Assembly: GCF_003952185.1 (NCBI RefSeq)
Contig: NZ_RXFS01000021.1
Span: 1 to 64,000, forward strand
DNA length: 64,000 nt
Direction of reading: 5' to 3'
From: Variovorax sp. 679
GTDB taxonomy: Bacteria; Pseudomonadota; Gammaproteobacteria; Burkholderiales; Burkholderiaceae_C
Shown: in pieces, positions 31,355 to 40,135 of the stretch
Layout: every line of letters starts with the position of its first letter
Numbering within the stretch: the first letter of the stretch is position 1
The notes under the pieces: model-generated
Told to the model about the DNA's origin: nothing
Databases searched by the model: none
The model's input: only the letters and a program-made list of their open reading frames with translations
Made by a program: the position numbers and the translations under genes

Positions 31355-31833
31355 GGCGTCGCCGTGCTTTCTGCTGCTGTTGCTGCGAGCGGGGTGTTCA
31401 GGACCACCACGGCACGGCCCTCGGCCAGCATGCGGCCGTCGTCGGCCTTCACCGTGAATTCATAGAGGATCTGGCGGTCGTCCCCCGACAGGCGCCGGGC
31501 ACCGACCTGCAAGGCGCCGGCCACGTCGTCCAGGCGCGCCACCGCCAGCTTCACGTTGCGCGCGCTCGCGAGAAAACCGGCCGACGGCGTGCTGCCCTCT
31601 TCCGCCAGCAGACCGCCATGCAGCGCCATCGCCTGCGCGGCGTATTCGATCGCGTTCGACGCGAGCAGCCCGCTTTCCGTGCGCAGCGGGTTGTCCGACT
31701 GTGCGTGCGTCGTGGTGCTGCATCGGATCGTGTCGGCATCCCAGCCTTCGAGGCGCTCCAGCAGGCACATGCTGCCGCTGTGCGGAATGCGCCGGGCGAT
31801 GCCCGCGCGGTCGAGCGTCTGCGGCGCGGTCAA
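31351..31833 (-). CDS. Hotdog 3-hydroxyacyl-ACP dehydratase-like protein (ApeP-like)
   Basis: A 160-residue hotdog-fold protein. It starts at TTG 31833, which overlaps the methyltransferase stop as TTGA and has GGAG 8 nt upstream; no ATG is available in frame nearby. The N-terminal IPHSGSMCLLERLEGWD resembles the catalytic His loop of FabZ/ApeP dehydratases (usually IPH..PM.L.D). NAIEYAAQAMALHGGL is the central helix, and the ending FLASARNVKLAVARLD is typical of the ApeP branch. It would dehydrate 3-hydroxyacyl-ACP to the enoyl form without further reduction. The role is inferred from fold and neighbours. Confidence 0.85.
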   Translation of the reverse strand: MTAPQTLDRAGIARRIPHSGSMCLLERLEGWDADTIRCSTTTHAQSDNPLRTESGLLASNAIEYAAQAMALHGGLLAEEGSTPSAGFLASARNVKLAVARLDDVAGALQVGARRLSGDDRQILYEFTVKADDGRMLAEGRAVVVLNTPLAATAAESTATP

Positions 31834-32591
31834 GCCGAGGGCTCCAGGTCGGCCACCAGCAGCACGTTGGCGAACGGCGTGCCTTCGCTCATCGGAATGC
31901 TCTGCACGCGGAAACCCAGCCGATCCAGCAGCGCCGTCCACTCGGCCAGCGTCCGGCCCCAGGTCGGCGAGACCTTGTGGCCGCGGATGCGCGTGACGGT
32001 GCGGTCCACCCACTGGCTGATGGCGAAGCCACGGCGGCTCGACGCGTCGCCCACGCGCAGCAGCAGTCGCGCATGCGGATTGCCGCCACGGCGCAGCGCG
32101 TCGCGCACGCGCAGCAGCACGCCTTCCTGGGCTTCGAGGTTCACGTAATGCAGCACGTCGAGGATCACGACGAGGTCGCAATCCGGCAAGTCGGCCTTGC
32201 ACATGTCGGCGCAGACCAGTCGGGGCGCGGGCTGCAGATGGCCGATGGAGGCTTCCGCACGCGCCACGTCCTTGGGCATGAGCTCGATGCCGGTGTAGTC
32301 GGCGCCCTCCGGCGTGGCGAGCCACGACGACGGCCAGCGGCCCTGCCTCTGCATCGCGCTCATCGAGGCCAGCAGGCTCGCGAACAGGCCCTGGCCGCAG
32401 CCGATGTCGACCACGCGGTGATGCTGCGCACCGAAGAGCCCGCGTTCGAGCAGCCCGCGGAACACCGGATCGCGCCCCAGCTTGCCGCGCGCGAAGTGCC
32501 AGGCGAAGCTGCCGCCCTTCTTGTAGGGAATGGTGGCGGCCTCGTGCAGCTCGCGCCAGGCGTTGTCGGTCGACGGCAATACGGCGCTCAT
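31830..32591 (-). CDS. SAM-dependent class I methyltransferase
   Basis: A 253-residue protein with the SAM-binding motif I VVDIGCGQGLF, an acidic residue ending the next strand (YTGIELMPKDV), and DLVVILDVLHYVN. The C-terminal half (RGHKVSPTWGRTLAEWTALLDRLGF) is typical of small-molecule methyltransferases in polyene clusters. It starts at ATG 32591, overlapping the deacetylase stop by ATGA. It probably methylates the head group or ring of the lipid product (inference); the substrate is unknown. Confidence 0.85.
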   Translation of the reverse strand: MSAVLPSTDNAWRELHEAATIPYKKGGSFAWHFARGKLGRDPVFRGLLERGLFGAQHHRVVDIGCGQGLFASLLASMSAMQRQGRWPSSWLATPEGADYTGIELMPKDVARAEASIGHLQPAPRLVCADMCKADLPDCDLVVILDVLHYVNLEAQEGVLLRVRDALRRGGNPHARLLLRVGDASSRRGFAISQWVDRTVTRIRGHKVSPTWGRTLAEWTALLDRLGFRVQSIPMSEGTPFANVLLVADLEPSA

Positions 32592-33430
32592 GCTTGCAGT
32601 CCTTCGGGCAGGGTCACGGAGCGCAATCCATCGGCGCGCAGGCGTTCGAGCAACAAGGGCAATACCTCCAGCAAAACAGGTTGTCCCGCAGCGGTGCGCG
32701 CGGCGTTGCCGTCGTGCAGCAACAGGATGTCGCGCGCCTGCAGGTTGCGGCTCAGGCGCGCCATCACCTTGGCGGCGTCGCCTTCGCGCGTGTCGAAGCC
32801 GCGTCGCGTCCAGCTCACGAGCGAGAGGCCGAGGCGATGCAGCACGGGTTCGAGGAAAGGGTTGCGCAGGCCGGCCGGCGCGCGGAAACAGGTCGGGCGC
32901 TGGCCGGTGACGTCGCTCAGGATGTCCTGCGCCCGCGCGATCTCGGCGGCGAAGCCGCGCGGCCCCAGAAAGGAAAAGTTGTGCCGGTGCCGCGCCGTGT
33001 GGTTCTGGATGCTGTGGCCACGCGCGACGATCTCGCGCGCCAGCGCGGGCTGCGCCAGGACGCGCTCGGCGATGCAGAAGAAGGTGGCGCGCTGGCCATG
33101 CGCGTCGAGCAGGTCGAGCACGCGCGGCGTGACTTCCGGCTCCGGGCCGTCGTCGATGGTGATGGCCACCTCGCGGCGTGCGGCGGCCGCTTCGGGCAGC
33201 CGGGTGACGTTGGGCCCCAGCAGGCTGCTGCGCGGCGTAAGCCCGGCGCCGGTGATCAGCGCATGGTTCAGCACGATCGCGCCGATGGCCCACGGCAACG
33301 CTCCCGGCACCAGCACGCCGGCGCCGATGGCCGCGACATGCCACGCCGCGCTGGCGCGGATGGCCGGCGGCCAGGGCCAGGATTCGGTGGGTGCGGGAAC
33401 GGAGGACATGGGACCGGATTTTCCCCTCAT
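32588..33430 (-). CDS. Polysaccharide deacetylase-family protein (CE4/NodB)
   Basis: About 280 residues from ATG 33430, which overlaps the MMPL stop as ATGA; ATG 33409 is an alternative. Two hydrophobic segments near the N-terminus (AAWHVAAIGAGVLVPGALPW, AIGAIVLNHALI) probably anchor it in the inner membrane. The NodB domain shows VAITIDDGPEPEVTP (metal Asp and catalytic Asp), HSIQNHTARHRH (His pair), FRAPAG and ILLLHDGN, so the catalytic set looks intact. It removes N- or O-acyl groups from a glycan or glycolipid, probably the product of this operon; the substrate is not readable. Confidence 0.87.
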   Translation of the reverse strand: MRGKSGPMSSVPAPTESWPWPPAIRASAAWHVAAIGAGVLVPGALPWAIGAIVLNHALITGAGLTPRSSLLGPNVTRLPEAAAARREVAITIDDGPEPEVTPRVLDLLDAHGQRATFFCIAERVLAQPALAREIVARGHSIQNHTARHRHNFSFLGPRGFAAEIARAQDILSDVTGQRPTCFRAPAGLRNPFLEPVLHRLGLSLVSWTRRGFDTREGDAAKVMARLSRNLQARDILLLHDGNAARTAAGQPVLLEVLPLLLERLRADGLRSVTLPEGLQA

Positions 33431-35823
33431 GAGCCGCGGGAGGCCTTCGAAGGCCCCACGCTGCGTGCGAATGCCGCCGACAGCAACAGCGCCAGCAGCG
33501 CCCCCGGAGCGACCACGCGGCCGATGGACGACAGCGCCGGAATATCCGAGATAGCGATCAGCCCGAAGGACACCACGGTCGTCAGGTTGGCCAGCATCAG
33601 CGACGCCAGGGTGTCCTCATCGGCCCGCCCTGTCGTGCGCAGCTGGTCGAAGAACAGCGCGTAGTTCGACCCCACCGCCACGATCAGCAGCAGCCCCACC
33701 AGGTGCAGGATGCCCAGCGCAGCCTGCAGCACGGCCATGCCGCCGAGCGTGAGCACCACCGCGAACAGCAGCGGCTGGCACACGGCCAGCAGCCGGCGCC
33801 AGGAGCGCAGATAGATGCCGAGCAGCACCACCACCGCCAGCGCGCCGAGCAGCACCTGCACGAAGGCTTCGTGCAGGTAGCGCTGGTAGAGGCTCGCGAG
33901 TTCGCGCCCGACGTCGACCACCTGCACCTCGGGAAGACCGGCCAGCGCCGCTTCGAGACGGCCTTGGTCGAACTTCGCACCGGGGTGCAGCACGACCAGC
34001 GTGCCCCAGCCGCCGCCGGGGCGCTGGTACATCAGCGTGTTCAGGACCGGACCGAGCGGCCCCTCGGCCAGTTCGGCGCGCTGCACCGGCGGCAGCTCGC
34101 GCGCGGCCTCGACGTCGGCCAGGAACGGCCCGAGCCGCGAGGCCGGCAGCGGCATGCCCTTCGTCGCTTCCTCCAGGCTGGCGCGCAGGGTTTCGGCATC
34201 GGGCAGGCTCGCGATGCGGGCCTTCTGCATTGCCAGGCTCGGCAGCACGCGCGTGACGGTCTCGTAGCCGACCAGCTCGCCGCTGTCGACCAGCGCGTCG
34301 AGCCGGGCCGCCGCGGCCTCGGTGTGGCGCAGCGCGGCCTGTTCGTCGTCGCCATAGGCGACCACCAGCACGCCGCCGTCGCTCGCGCCGATGTCGTTGC
34401 GCAGCATTTCGTCGAGCTGCTGGGCGGCCTTGGGCACGGGGCTCATCGCGCCGAGATCGGCGCGCCACAGGTGGCCGCCCTGCCACAGCACCAGCGCCAG
34501 CGCAGCCACGCCCAGCGCCGCCAGCGGCCAGCGCAGGCGCGGCAGGCCGCGCACCAGCGCGCCGGCCACCTGCGCCATGTACCTGCGCATGCCCATGCCG
34601 GTGGCGCCGTCCGGTGCCAGCATCGGCAGCACGTAGCGCGTGGCCAGCGCGGCGGCGACGAGGCCCGCGATGGAGAACACGCCCAGCTGCGCCAGCCCCG
34701 GGAAGCCCGAGAACACCAGTGCCGCGAAGCCGCACACGGATGTCAGCAGACCGAGCCGCACCGTGGGCCAGTTCTGGTCGCGCCAGCGCTGCCAGCCGGT
34801 GCCGGCCACCGCCGCGCCGCGAGCCTGTATGAGGTAGTAGATGGCATAGTCGACCGTTTCCCCAATCAGCGTGCTGCCGAAGCCCAGCGTGAGGCCGTGC
34901 ACCGAGCCGAACACGAGGCTCACGCTCGCGGTGCCGATCACCACGCCCGTGGCCACCGGCAGGAAGGCGATGACCAGCGCGCGCGGCGAGGCGAATGCCA
35001 GGAGCAGCAGCCCGCCCATGACGATGCCGCCCACCACCGCGAGGTGGATCGCCTCGGTCTTGATCTTGTCGCGGCTCATCACCGAGAACACCGGCGGGCC
35101 GCTCAGCAACAACTTGGGCGCGTCCGCGCCCATGTCGCGCGTCGCCGCCGCGTAGGCGGATTGCACGCGCGCGATGGCCACGGCCTGCGCATCGAGGTCG
35201 CTGCCGGCGGCGCGCGTGGTCGAGATCATCAGCGCGCGCGGCGCGGTGCGCGACATCCACACGCCGTCCTCGCTGCGCGGGGCGCTGGCGGGCACCAGCT
35301 CCATGGCGATGCGCTGCGTCTCCCCGGTCGGGTCGCGGTCGAGAAAAGGCTTGATCACGTTGCCGGCCGGCGTGCCCAGCATCGACAGCGTCTCGTTGAT
35401 GGCGTCGCGCAGCCCTTCGGCGGTGAAATGCCCCGGATTGACGCCGGGCGACAGCTGGTAGCGGTGCTGGAACACCCAGGTTCCGCTGTCGCTCCAGTCG
35501 CTGACGTCGCCGTTCTGGACCAGCTCGAAGAGCTTGCTCTCGCGCATGTCCTTCGCCACCGCGCGCGACACCGCCGCACGCTGCTCCGCGCTGCCGCCCT
35601 CGATGCCCAGCATCAGCGTGCGCGAGGCGACGCCGCTCTGCAGCTGCTCGATCAGCACGCGCTGGCGCACGTCGGGGCTCTTGGGCAGGAAGGCCGAGAG
35701 GTCGGCGCCGATCTGCGTGCGCGCGATGACCACGGCGCCGCACAGCAGCACCAGCAGCCATGCCAGCAGCACGACCGCCCTGCGCCGCCAGCCTGGCGGG
35801 CCACCCGCCTGCTGCTGCGTCAC
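33427..35823 (-). CDS. MMPL/RND-family lipid exporter
   Basis: A 798-residue inner-membrane protein with about 12 membrane helices arranged as 1+5 and 1+5, each half preceded by a large periplasmic domain, the MMPL/HpnN architecture. Typical segments are GADLSAFLPKSP after helix 1, LGFGSTLIGETVDYAIYYLIQ in the first helix bundle and VGSNYALFFDQLR in the second. It would use proton motive force to move a lipid or lipid-linked pigment out of the inner membrane, as ApeM does in aryl-polyene clusters. It overlaps the LolA-like gene upstream and the deacetylase downstream by ATGA. Confidence 0.9.
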   Translation of the reverse strand: MTQQQAGGPPGWRRRAVVLLAWLLVLLCGAVVIARTQIGADLSAFLPKSPDVRQRVLIEQLQSGVASRTLMLGIEGGSAEQRAAVSRAVAKDMRESKLFELVQNGDVSDWSDSGTWVFQHRYQLSPGVNPGHFTAEGLRDAINETLSMLGTPAGNVIKPFLDRDPTGETQRIAMELVPASAPRSEDGVWMSRTAPRALMISTTRAAGSDLDAQAVAIARVQSAYAAATRDMGADAPKLLLSGPPVFSVMSRDKIKTEAIHLAVVGGIVMGGLLLLAFASPRALVIAFLPVATGVVIGTASVSLVFGSVHGLTLGFGSTLIGETVDYAIYYLIQARGAAVAGTGWQRWRDQNWPTVRLGLLTSVCGFAALVFSGFPGLAQLGVFSIAGLVAAALATRYVLPMLAPDGATGMGMRRYMAQVAGALVRGLPRLRWPLAALGVAALALVLWQGGHLWRADLGAMSPVPKAAQQLDEMLRNDIGASDGGVLVVAYGDDEQAALRHTEAAAARLDALVDSGELVGYETVTRVLPSLAMQKARIASLPDAETLRASLEEATKGMPLPASRLGPFLADVEAARELPPVQRAELAEGPLGPVLNTLMYQRPGGGWGTLVVLHPGAKFDQGRLEAALAGLPEVQVVDVGRELASLYQRYLHEAFVQVLLGALAVVVLLGIYLRSWRRLLAVCQPLLFAVVLTLGGMAVLQAALGILHLVGLLLIVAVGSNYALFFDQLRTTGRADEDTLASLMLANLTTVVSFGLIAISDIPALSSIGRVVAPGALLALLLSAAFARSVGPSKASRGS

Positions 35824-36440
35824 GGCGTGGTGCGTCCGGGGGCGCCGGCGGGTACGGCCACGGCCCCGCCCGGCGTGATGTTCATGACCGAGCGGTCACC
35901 GCCGACGAACTCCATCTCGAGCCCCAGCACGTCGCTCGCGCGGCCGCTGATGCGCATGCTGCGCACCTGCGCGGCGAGCCGGCTGTCCAGCGGCGTCAGG
36001 TCGAGCGTCCACTTGGCCGAAGAGCCCGACACGGTGCTGCGGAAGTAGCGCTGCAGCGTGGCGCCGTCGCCCGTCAGCGTGCCGCGCATGGCTTCGACCA
36101 GTCCGAGCAGCTCGGGCATGCTGTCGAGCGCCAGCGTGCGGTTGCGGCCGCCGCGCGACAGCGTCAGCGTGTTGCCCTCGACCGCCATGGTCTCGACGCG
36201 CGGCGACAGCGTGCGGCGCACCAGCTTGTCGGGCGCGTCGAAGCTCAGCGTGCCGCTGGCGTCGAGCGGGCCTTCGAGGCCGTGCACGAAGCGCTGCTCG
36301 GTGAAGCGGGCCTCGCCGCTCTTCTGCTTGGCCAGCAGCGCCATCAGCTCGGGCAGTTCGAACCCGGCTGCCGCGAAGGCCGGCACGGCGCAAAAGGCCA
36401 GTGCGAGCACGAATGCCCTGCAAAGCCGGTCAAGCCGCAT
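35820..36440 (-). CDS. LolA-like periplasmic lipid/lipoprotein carrier
   Basis: About 206 residues starting at ATG 36440 (ATG 36458 possible), inside the 3' end of the acyltransferase gene. A signal peptide ends at VPAFAAA. The mature protein is beta-rich with QKSGEARFTEQRFVHGLEGP and LSFDAPDKLVRRTLSP, the LolA/LolB-like pattern of an unclosed barrel that binds acyl chains. In aryl-polyene clusters the equivalent (ApeL) shuttles the product between MMPL exporter and outer membrane. It is separate from the housekeeping LolA. Confidence 0.85.
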   Translation of the reverse strand: MRLDRLCRAFVLALAFCAVPAFAAAGFELPELMALLAKQKSGEARFTEQRFVHGLEGPLDASGTLSFDAPDKLVRRTLSPRVETMAVEGNTLTLSRGGRNRTLALDSMPELLGLVEAMRGTLTGDGATLQRYFRSTVSGSSAKWTLDLTPLDSRLAAQVRSMRISGRASDVLGLEMEFVGGDRSVMNITPGGAVAVPAGAPGRTTP

Positions 36441-37443
36441 CTTCGAGCCAGAAATCATGGAAATTGAACCAGTTGTAGGGGTAGGCACGGCACAAGGCTT
36501 CCAGGCGCGCCACGTAGGCTTCGACAGCCGCGCGGATGCGCTGCTCGCGCTCCTCGGGGCTGGCAGCCCGCTCGCCGAAGTCGGCCAGCGGATCGAACCG
36601 GACATCGTAGCGCGCGCCTCCGCCGTAGAGACCCGCCATGAAGAACACCTTGCGGCGCAGCAGCGCGGCCAGGCGGAAGGGGCCGTCGTTGAAGACGGCG
36701 GGCTGCCCGAGGAACGGCAGCACGATGTTGTTGCCGCGCTGGTGTGCGGGCTGTTCCTCGCTGCCCGGCAGCGTGCGGTCGGCCAGCATGCCGCCGAGGC
36801 CGCCGCCGTCGAGCCAGTCGCGCAGCTCGAGCATCGAGTGCGGCCGGCCCAGCGCGATGACGTGAGGACGCGACTCGGGCACCGCGATGGCGTTGAGGAT
36901 GCCCGTGATGCGCTGCGCGTTGTCCGGGTACATCAGCATCGCGAGACGCATGTGGCGCTGGACCGTCTGCTGCTTGCAGGCGCCCAGCGCCTCGAAGCTG
37001 CCGACGTGGGCGCCGAGCAGGAAAGCGCCCCGCCCGTTCGCCAGTTCCACATCGAGCGGCTCGTTGCCCTCGATCTTCACCTTGAAGAGATCCAGGCGCC
37101 CGCGCAGGAAGTACACCCGGTCGAGCACCGTCGAGGCGAAGGCGTGCAGAAGGCGGAAGCCGTCGACCCAGCCCGCCTGCGGGCCGATGGCGCGGAACAG
37201 GTAGCGCTTGATGTGCCGGCGCTGGGCCGGTGCGAACAGCAGGAAATACAGGGCGATCGGCGGCAGCAGCAGGCGCGTGACGTGCCGCCCGCACACCAGA
37301 GCCATCAGCACGATGAAGCGCAGCGCGAGCATGTTGCTGCGCTCGGGCGCGTGCGCCCAGGCGCCGCTCTCGCCTTTGGGCGTTTCCTGTGCGGTACGGT
37401 CCGCCTCGTTCACGGCGCGCGTCTCCACTTCGGTGTGTTTCAT
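36430..37443 (-). CDS. LpxL/HtrB-family acyltransferase
   Basis: A 337-residue inner-membrane acyltransferase. After a hydrophobic N-terminal region (LALRFIVLMALVCG, LLLPPIALYFLLF) comes the catalytic motif GAHVGSFEAL (His-x4-Glu), then RLAMLMYPDN and the ending YPYNWFNFHDFW, characteristic of the LpxL/LpxM fold and its cluster paralogues. It would transfer an acyl chain from ACP to a lipid acceptor. ATG 37443 overlaps the ligase stop as ATGA. Confidence 0.88.
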   Translation of the reverse strand: MKHTEVETRAVNEADRTAQETPKGESGAWAHAPERSNMLALRFIVLMALVCGRHVTRLLLPPIALYFLLFAPAQRRHIKRYLFRAIGPQAGWVDGFRLLHAFASTVLDRVYFLRGRLDLFKVKIEGNEPLDVELANGRGAFLLGAHVGSFEALGACKQQTVQRHMRLAMLMYPDNAQRITGILNAIAVPESRPHVIALGRPHSMLELRDWLDGGGLGGMLADRTLPGSEEQPAHQRGNNIVLPFLGQPAVFNDGPFRLAALLRRKVFFMAGLYGGGARYDVRFDPLADFGERAASPEEREQRIRAAVEAYVARLEALCRAYPYNWFNFHDFWLEDAA

Positions 37444-39158
37444 CACGCCGACTCTTGCACGCCCGTCCAGCGGCCCGTGACAGCCACCACGCCGTCGCAG
37501 CGAACGTCGAATCGCACGCCGCGGGCGGCTCCGGCTTCGGGTTGCAGCTCGATGGAAAGCACGGCGCCAGGCCGCACGGGCGCCAGGAACTTGGCGGCGG
37601 CGAGCGTGGGATGGTTGCCCAGCCGCGCAGCCAGGGCCGGAACGCGGCGCACGGCTTCCATCACCTCGGCCAGCACCAGCGCCCCCGGCAGCAGCGGCTG
37701 GCCAGGGAAATGGCCGGCGAACACGGGGTGATCGGCCGGCACCTCGTGGGCCATCTGCACCGGCGTGTCGTCTTCCGCCAGTTGCGCGAGCGCAAATTCG
37801 CGCAGTGCCCGTACGGTGAGTTTGCCCGTGCCTTCGCGCGGAAAAGCCTTCACCTGCACCACGCGGCGCGGCACGAACACGGCCTCGAGCCGCTGCCGCA
37901 GGGCCGCGATGATCTCGCCGGCCGACAACGTCGGCGCAACCACGAAGGCCACCGGCCGGACGACGCCATCGGCCACCTCGTCGGGCAGCCAGAAGGCGCC
38001 GTCGTCCACGCCGGGAATGCTGTTCAGGTGGAAGTTCAGGTGCGCCAGCGAACTGCGCCGGCCCGCCACGTGGATCAGGTCGTTGGCGCGGCCGAAGAGG
38101 CGGAAGCGGCGTTCGTCCAGCAATTCGAGCACGTCGGCCATCGGCGTCGGCTCGGGCATGAAGTCGCCGCTGAAGATGAAGCGCTCGGGGCCGCCGTCGG
38201 CCGAGGGCTCGGCGTGCACGCAAATCTCGCCGAAGGTTTCCCAGATCTCGCTGTCGGTGGTGCGGCGCGTGGCGACCTGACCCGACTCGGTGCTGCCGTA
38301 GATCTCGAGCAGCACGCCGCCCATCGCCTGCTCGGCCTGCAGCGCGAGCTGAGGCGACAGCGGCGCCGTGGCCGACAGGATCAGGTCGACCGGCGGCAAT
38401 TCGATGCCCGAGAGCAGCAGCGTCTTGAGATGGAACGGCGTGGTCACCAGCGCGCGCGGGCGCGGCACCGAGGCGAGCGTTTTCGCGACATCCGCCGGGA
38501 AGAACGGCCGGCCGCTGTCGAAGGCCGCCCCGCCCAGCATCGCGAGCAACGCCGACGACTCCAGCCCGTAGCTGTGCTGCACCGGCACGGTGGCAACCAG
38601 CGTCAGGCCTTCGAGCGTGGGACGCTCAAGCACCCTGCACAGCCGCTTGACGGCCACTGCCACGTCGCCCACCAGCGTGCGCCAAGTCTTGGCGTGCGGC
38701 TGCGGCACACCGGTCGAACCGGAGGTCAGCAGGCTGGCCGCGTGCATGGCGGCGTCGATGGTGGGCACGGCCGCATCCGGCTCACCTGCGGGGCCGGCAA
38801 GGCCCTCGACCGCGATGCGTTGCATCCCGGGAGTCTGCAACTTCGGATCGTCGGTGAGCGCGAAGAGACGCGAGCCGCTGGATTCGAGCAGGCGGGCGAG
38901 CGTGTCGGGCCGCGCGTCGGGCGGCAGCATGCTGGCATGGCCACGCACCAGCGCCGCGCCGAGGCTCACGGCAAAGGCATAGCGGTCGACGCAGAGATTG
39001 ACGGCAGCGCCATCATCCGGGAGCAGGGGCGCGAAGCGGGCCACGTCGGCCAGGAACTGGCGCGTGCTCACGGGCACGCCGTCGCGCCATGCAAGAGGAG
39101 CGTCGGGGTTTCGGTCCGCGAGCAGCGGCAGGAAGCGGAGGTCGTCTGTCGTCGTCAC
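37443..39158 (-). CDS. Acyl-AMP ligase fused to an ApeI-like hotdog dehydratase
   Basis: About 571 residues. GTG 39158 is used because it lies 16 nt after the preceding stop; the longer frame is unsupported. The N-terminal part (about 1-450) is an ANL-superfamily ligase: SLLTSGSTGVPQPHAKTWR (P-loop), EIYGSTESGQVATRRT, FRLFGRANDLIHVAGRR and the C-terminal lysine in PREGTGKLTV. It would activate an aryl or acyl starter and load it on the ACP, as ApeH does. The last roughly 110 residues are a FabA/FabZ-like hotdog domain (HPVFAGHFPGQPLLPGALVLAEV) resembling ApeI. In standard aryl-polyene clusters these are separate genes, so the fusion is notable. Confidence 0.88.
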   Translation of the reverse strand: MTTTDDLRFLPLLADRNPDAPLAWRDGVPVSTRQFLADVARFAPLLPDDGAAVNLCVDRYAFAVSLGAALVRGHASMLPPDARPDTLARLLESSGSRLFALTDDPKLQTPGMQRIAVEGLAGPAGEPDAAVPTIDAAMHAASLLTSGSTGVPQPHAKTWRTLVGDVAVAVKRLCRVLERPTLEGLTLVATVPVQHSYGLESSALLAMLGGAAFDSGRPFFPADVAKTLASVPRPRALVTTPFHLKTLLLSGIELPPVDLILSATAPLSPQLALQAEQAMGGVLLEIYGSTESGQVATRRTTDSEIWETFGEICVHAEPSADGGPERFIFSGDFMPEPTPMADVLELLDERRFRLFGRANDLIHVAGRRSSLAHLNFHLNSIPGVDDGAFWLPDEVADGVVRPVAFVVAPTLSAGEIIAALRQRLEAVFVPRRVVQVKAFPREGTGKLTVRALREFALAQLAEDDTPVQMAHEVPADHPVFAGHFPGQPLLPGALVLAEVMEAVRRVPALAARLGNHPTLAAAKFLAPVRPGAVLSIELQPEAGAARGVRFDVRCDGVVAVTGRWTGVQESA

Positions 39159-39174
39159 GCGGGCGGCGCCTGTG

Positions 39175-39819
39175 TCATTGGCCGCCGGGGCTGGTGTCCA
39201 CCGACGAAGTGCCATAGAACGCGCGCACCGCGTCCACGAGGCGCGTGCGTTCGAATTCGGGATGCAGCCGGTAGCGCACAAGGTGCTCGCCGACGAACAG
39301 CAGCGTCACCATCACGGGCGACAGCACATTGGCGAACAGCGACCAGTCGGAGAACGGCCGCGTCAGGTAGATGGCGATCGACGCCAGCACCGTCAATGCG
39401 AAGAAGCCCGTCCAGATGCGCGTGAGCTGCGTGGTGTAGGACAGCATGTGCCCCCGCAGCGGATGCACGCGCTGCGCGAACTGCGTGATCAGCGGCAGTC
39501 CCTTGCCGCGCAGCGTGGAGCCGAACCAGCCGCACAGCGCGGCGTTGATGGCCACGTGCTGCAGCACGTACAACCGGTTGGGATCGCCCGCCTCACCCAG
39601 GAAGACGAGCGAAAAGCCCCCGATGCCCAGCACGGCCACGGCGGCAAGGCCCCAGCGCCCGAACCAGCTGCCGGCCAGGCCCATGGCAGCGAGCCAGAGC
39701 GGACCGAGCAGCACCACCACCGCCCACGGCTGGGTCGCGTGGAACAGCGTCATCCAGTGGGAGAGGCCGGCATATGCGACCCCCACCACCAGCAGGAGCG
39801 CTATTCGCCATCGGGACAT
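39175..39819 (-). CDS. COG4648-type membrane protein (ApeG-like)
   Basis: A 214-residue protein with about five membrane helices (IALLLVVGVAYAGLSHW, WAVVVLLGPLWLAAMGLAG, GLAAVAVLGIGGFSLVF, a central FFALTVLASIAIY, VLSPVMVTLLFVGEHLVRY). It belongs to a membrane family found almost only in aryl-polyene and xanthomonadin-type clusters between ACP and ligase genes. Its function is unknown. ATG 39819 is preferred to a much longer frame overlapping the ACP gene; it starts 4 nt after the ACP stop. Confidence 0.82.
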   Translation of the reverse strand: MSRWRIALLLVVGVAYAGLSHWMTLFHATQPWAVVVLLGPLWLAAMGLAGSWFGRWGLAAVAVLGIGGFSLVFLGEAGDPNRLYVLQHVAINAALCGWFGSTLRGKGLPLITQFAQRVHPLRGHMLSYTTQLTRIWTGFFALTVLASIAIYLTRPFSDWSLFANVLSPVMVTLLFVGEHLVRYRLHPEFERTRLVDAVRAFYGTSSVDTSPGGQ

Positions 39820-39823
39820 GGGA

Positions 39824-40135
39824 TCAGGAAGCGACGCGATGCTGCGCGACGTGAGCCGCGAGCGTACGCAGCGACTGGAAGATCTGCTGGTTGCGTTCGT
39901 CGTCCGAACGCAGCTGGAAGCCATAGCGGCGCGAGACTTCGAGTGCGACTTCGAGGATGTCGATCGAGTCGAGGCCGAGGCCTTCGCCGTAGAGCGGTTC
40001 GGTCGGCACGATGTCCTCGGGAGCCACTTCAAGATTGAGCGCGTTCACGAGCAGCACGGCCAGCTCTTTTTCGATCGGCGACTGTTCGGAGGCATCGCCG
40101 TTGGCGGGAATGGGGGGCTGGGCAGTCGATGACAA
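39824..40135 (-). CDS. Acyl carrier protein (aryl-polyene-type), first gene of operon
   Basis: A 103-residue ACP. The phosphopantetheine attachment site is Ser57 in GLGLDSIDILEVAL; the protein is longer than FabB-type ACPs, with a Pro-rich N-terminal extension. The start is TTG 40135: a perfect AGGAGG lies 5 nt upstream and no ATG is available. The bases between ribosome-binding site and start are all T (a seven-T tract). It heads a ten-gene minus-strand operon and diverges from the DUF853 ATPase gene, with about 100 bp between the starts. Only one ACP is present where full clusters usually have two. Confidence 0.9.
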   Translation of the reverse strand: MSSTAQPPIPANGDASEQSPIEKELAVLLVNALNLEVAPEDIVPTEPLYGEGLGLDSIDILEVALEVSRRYGFQLRSDDERNQQIFQSLRTLAAHVAQHRVAS

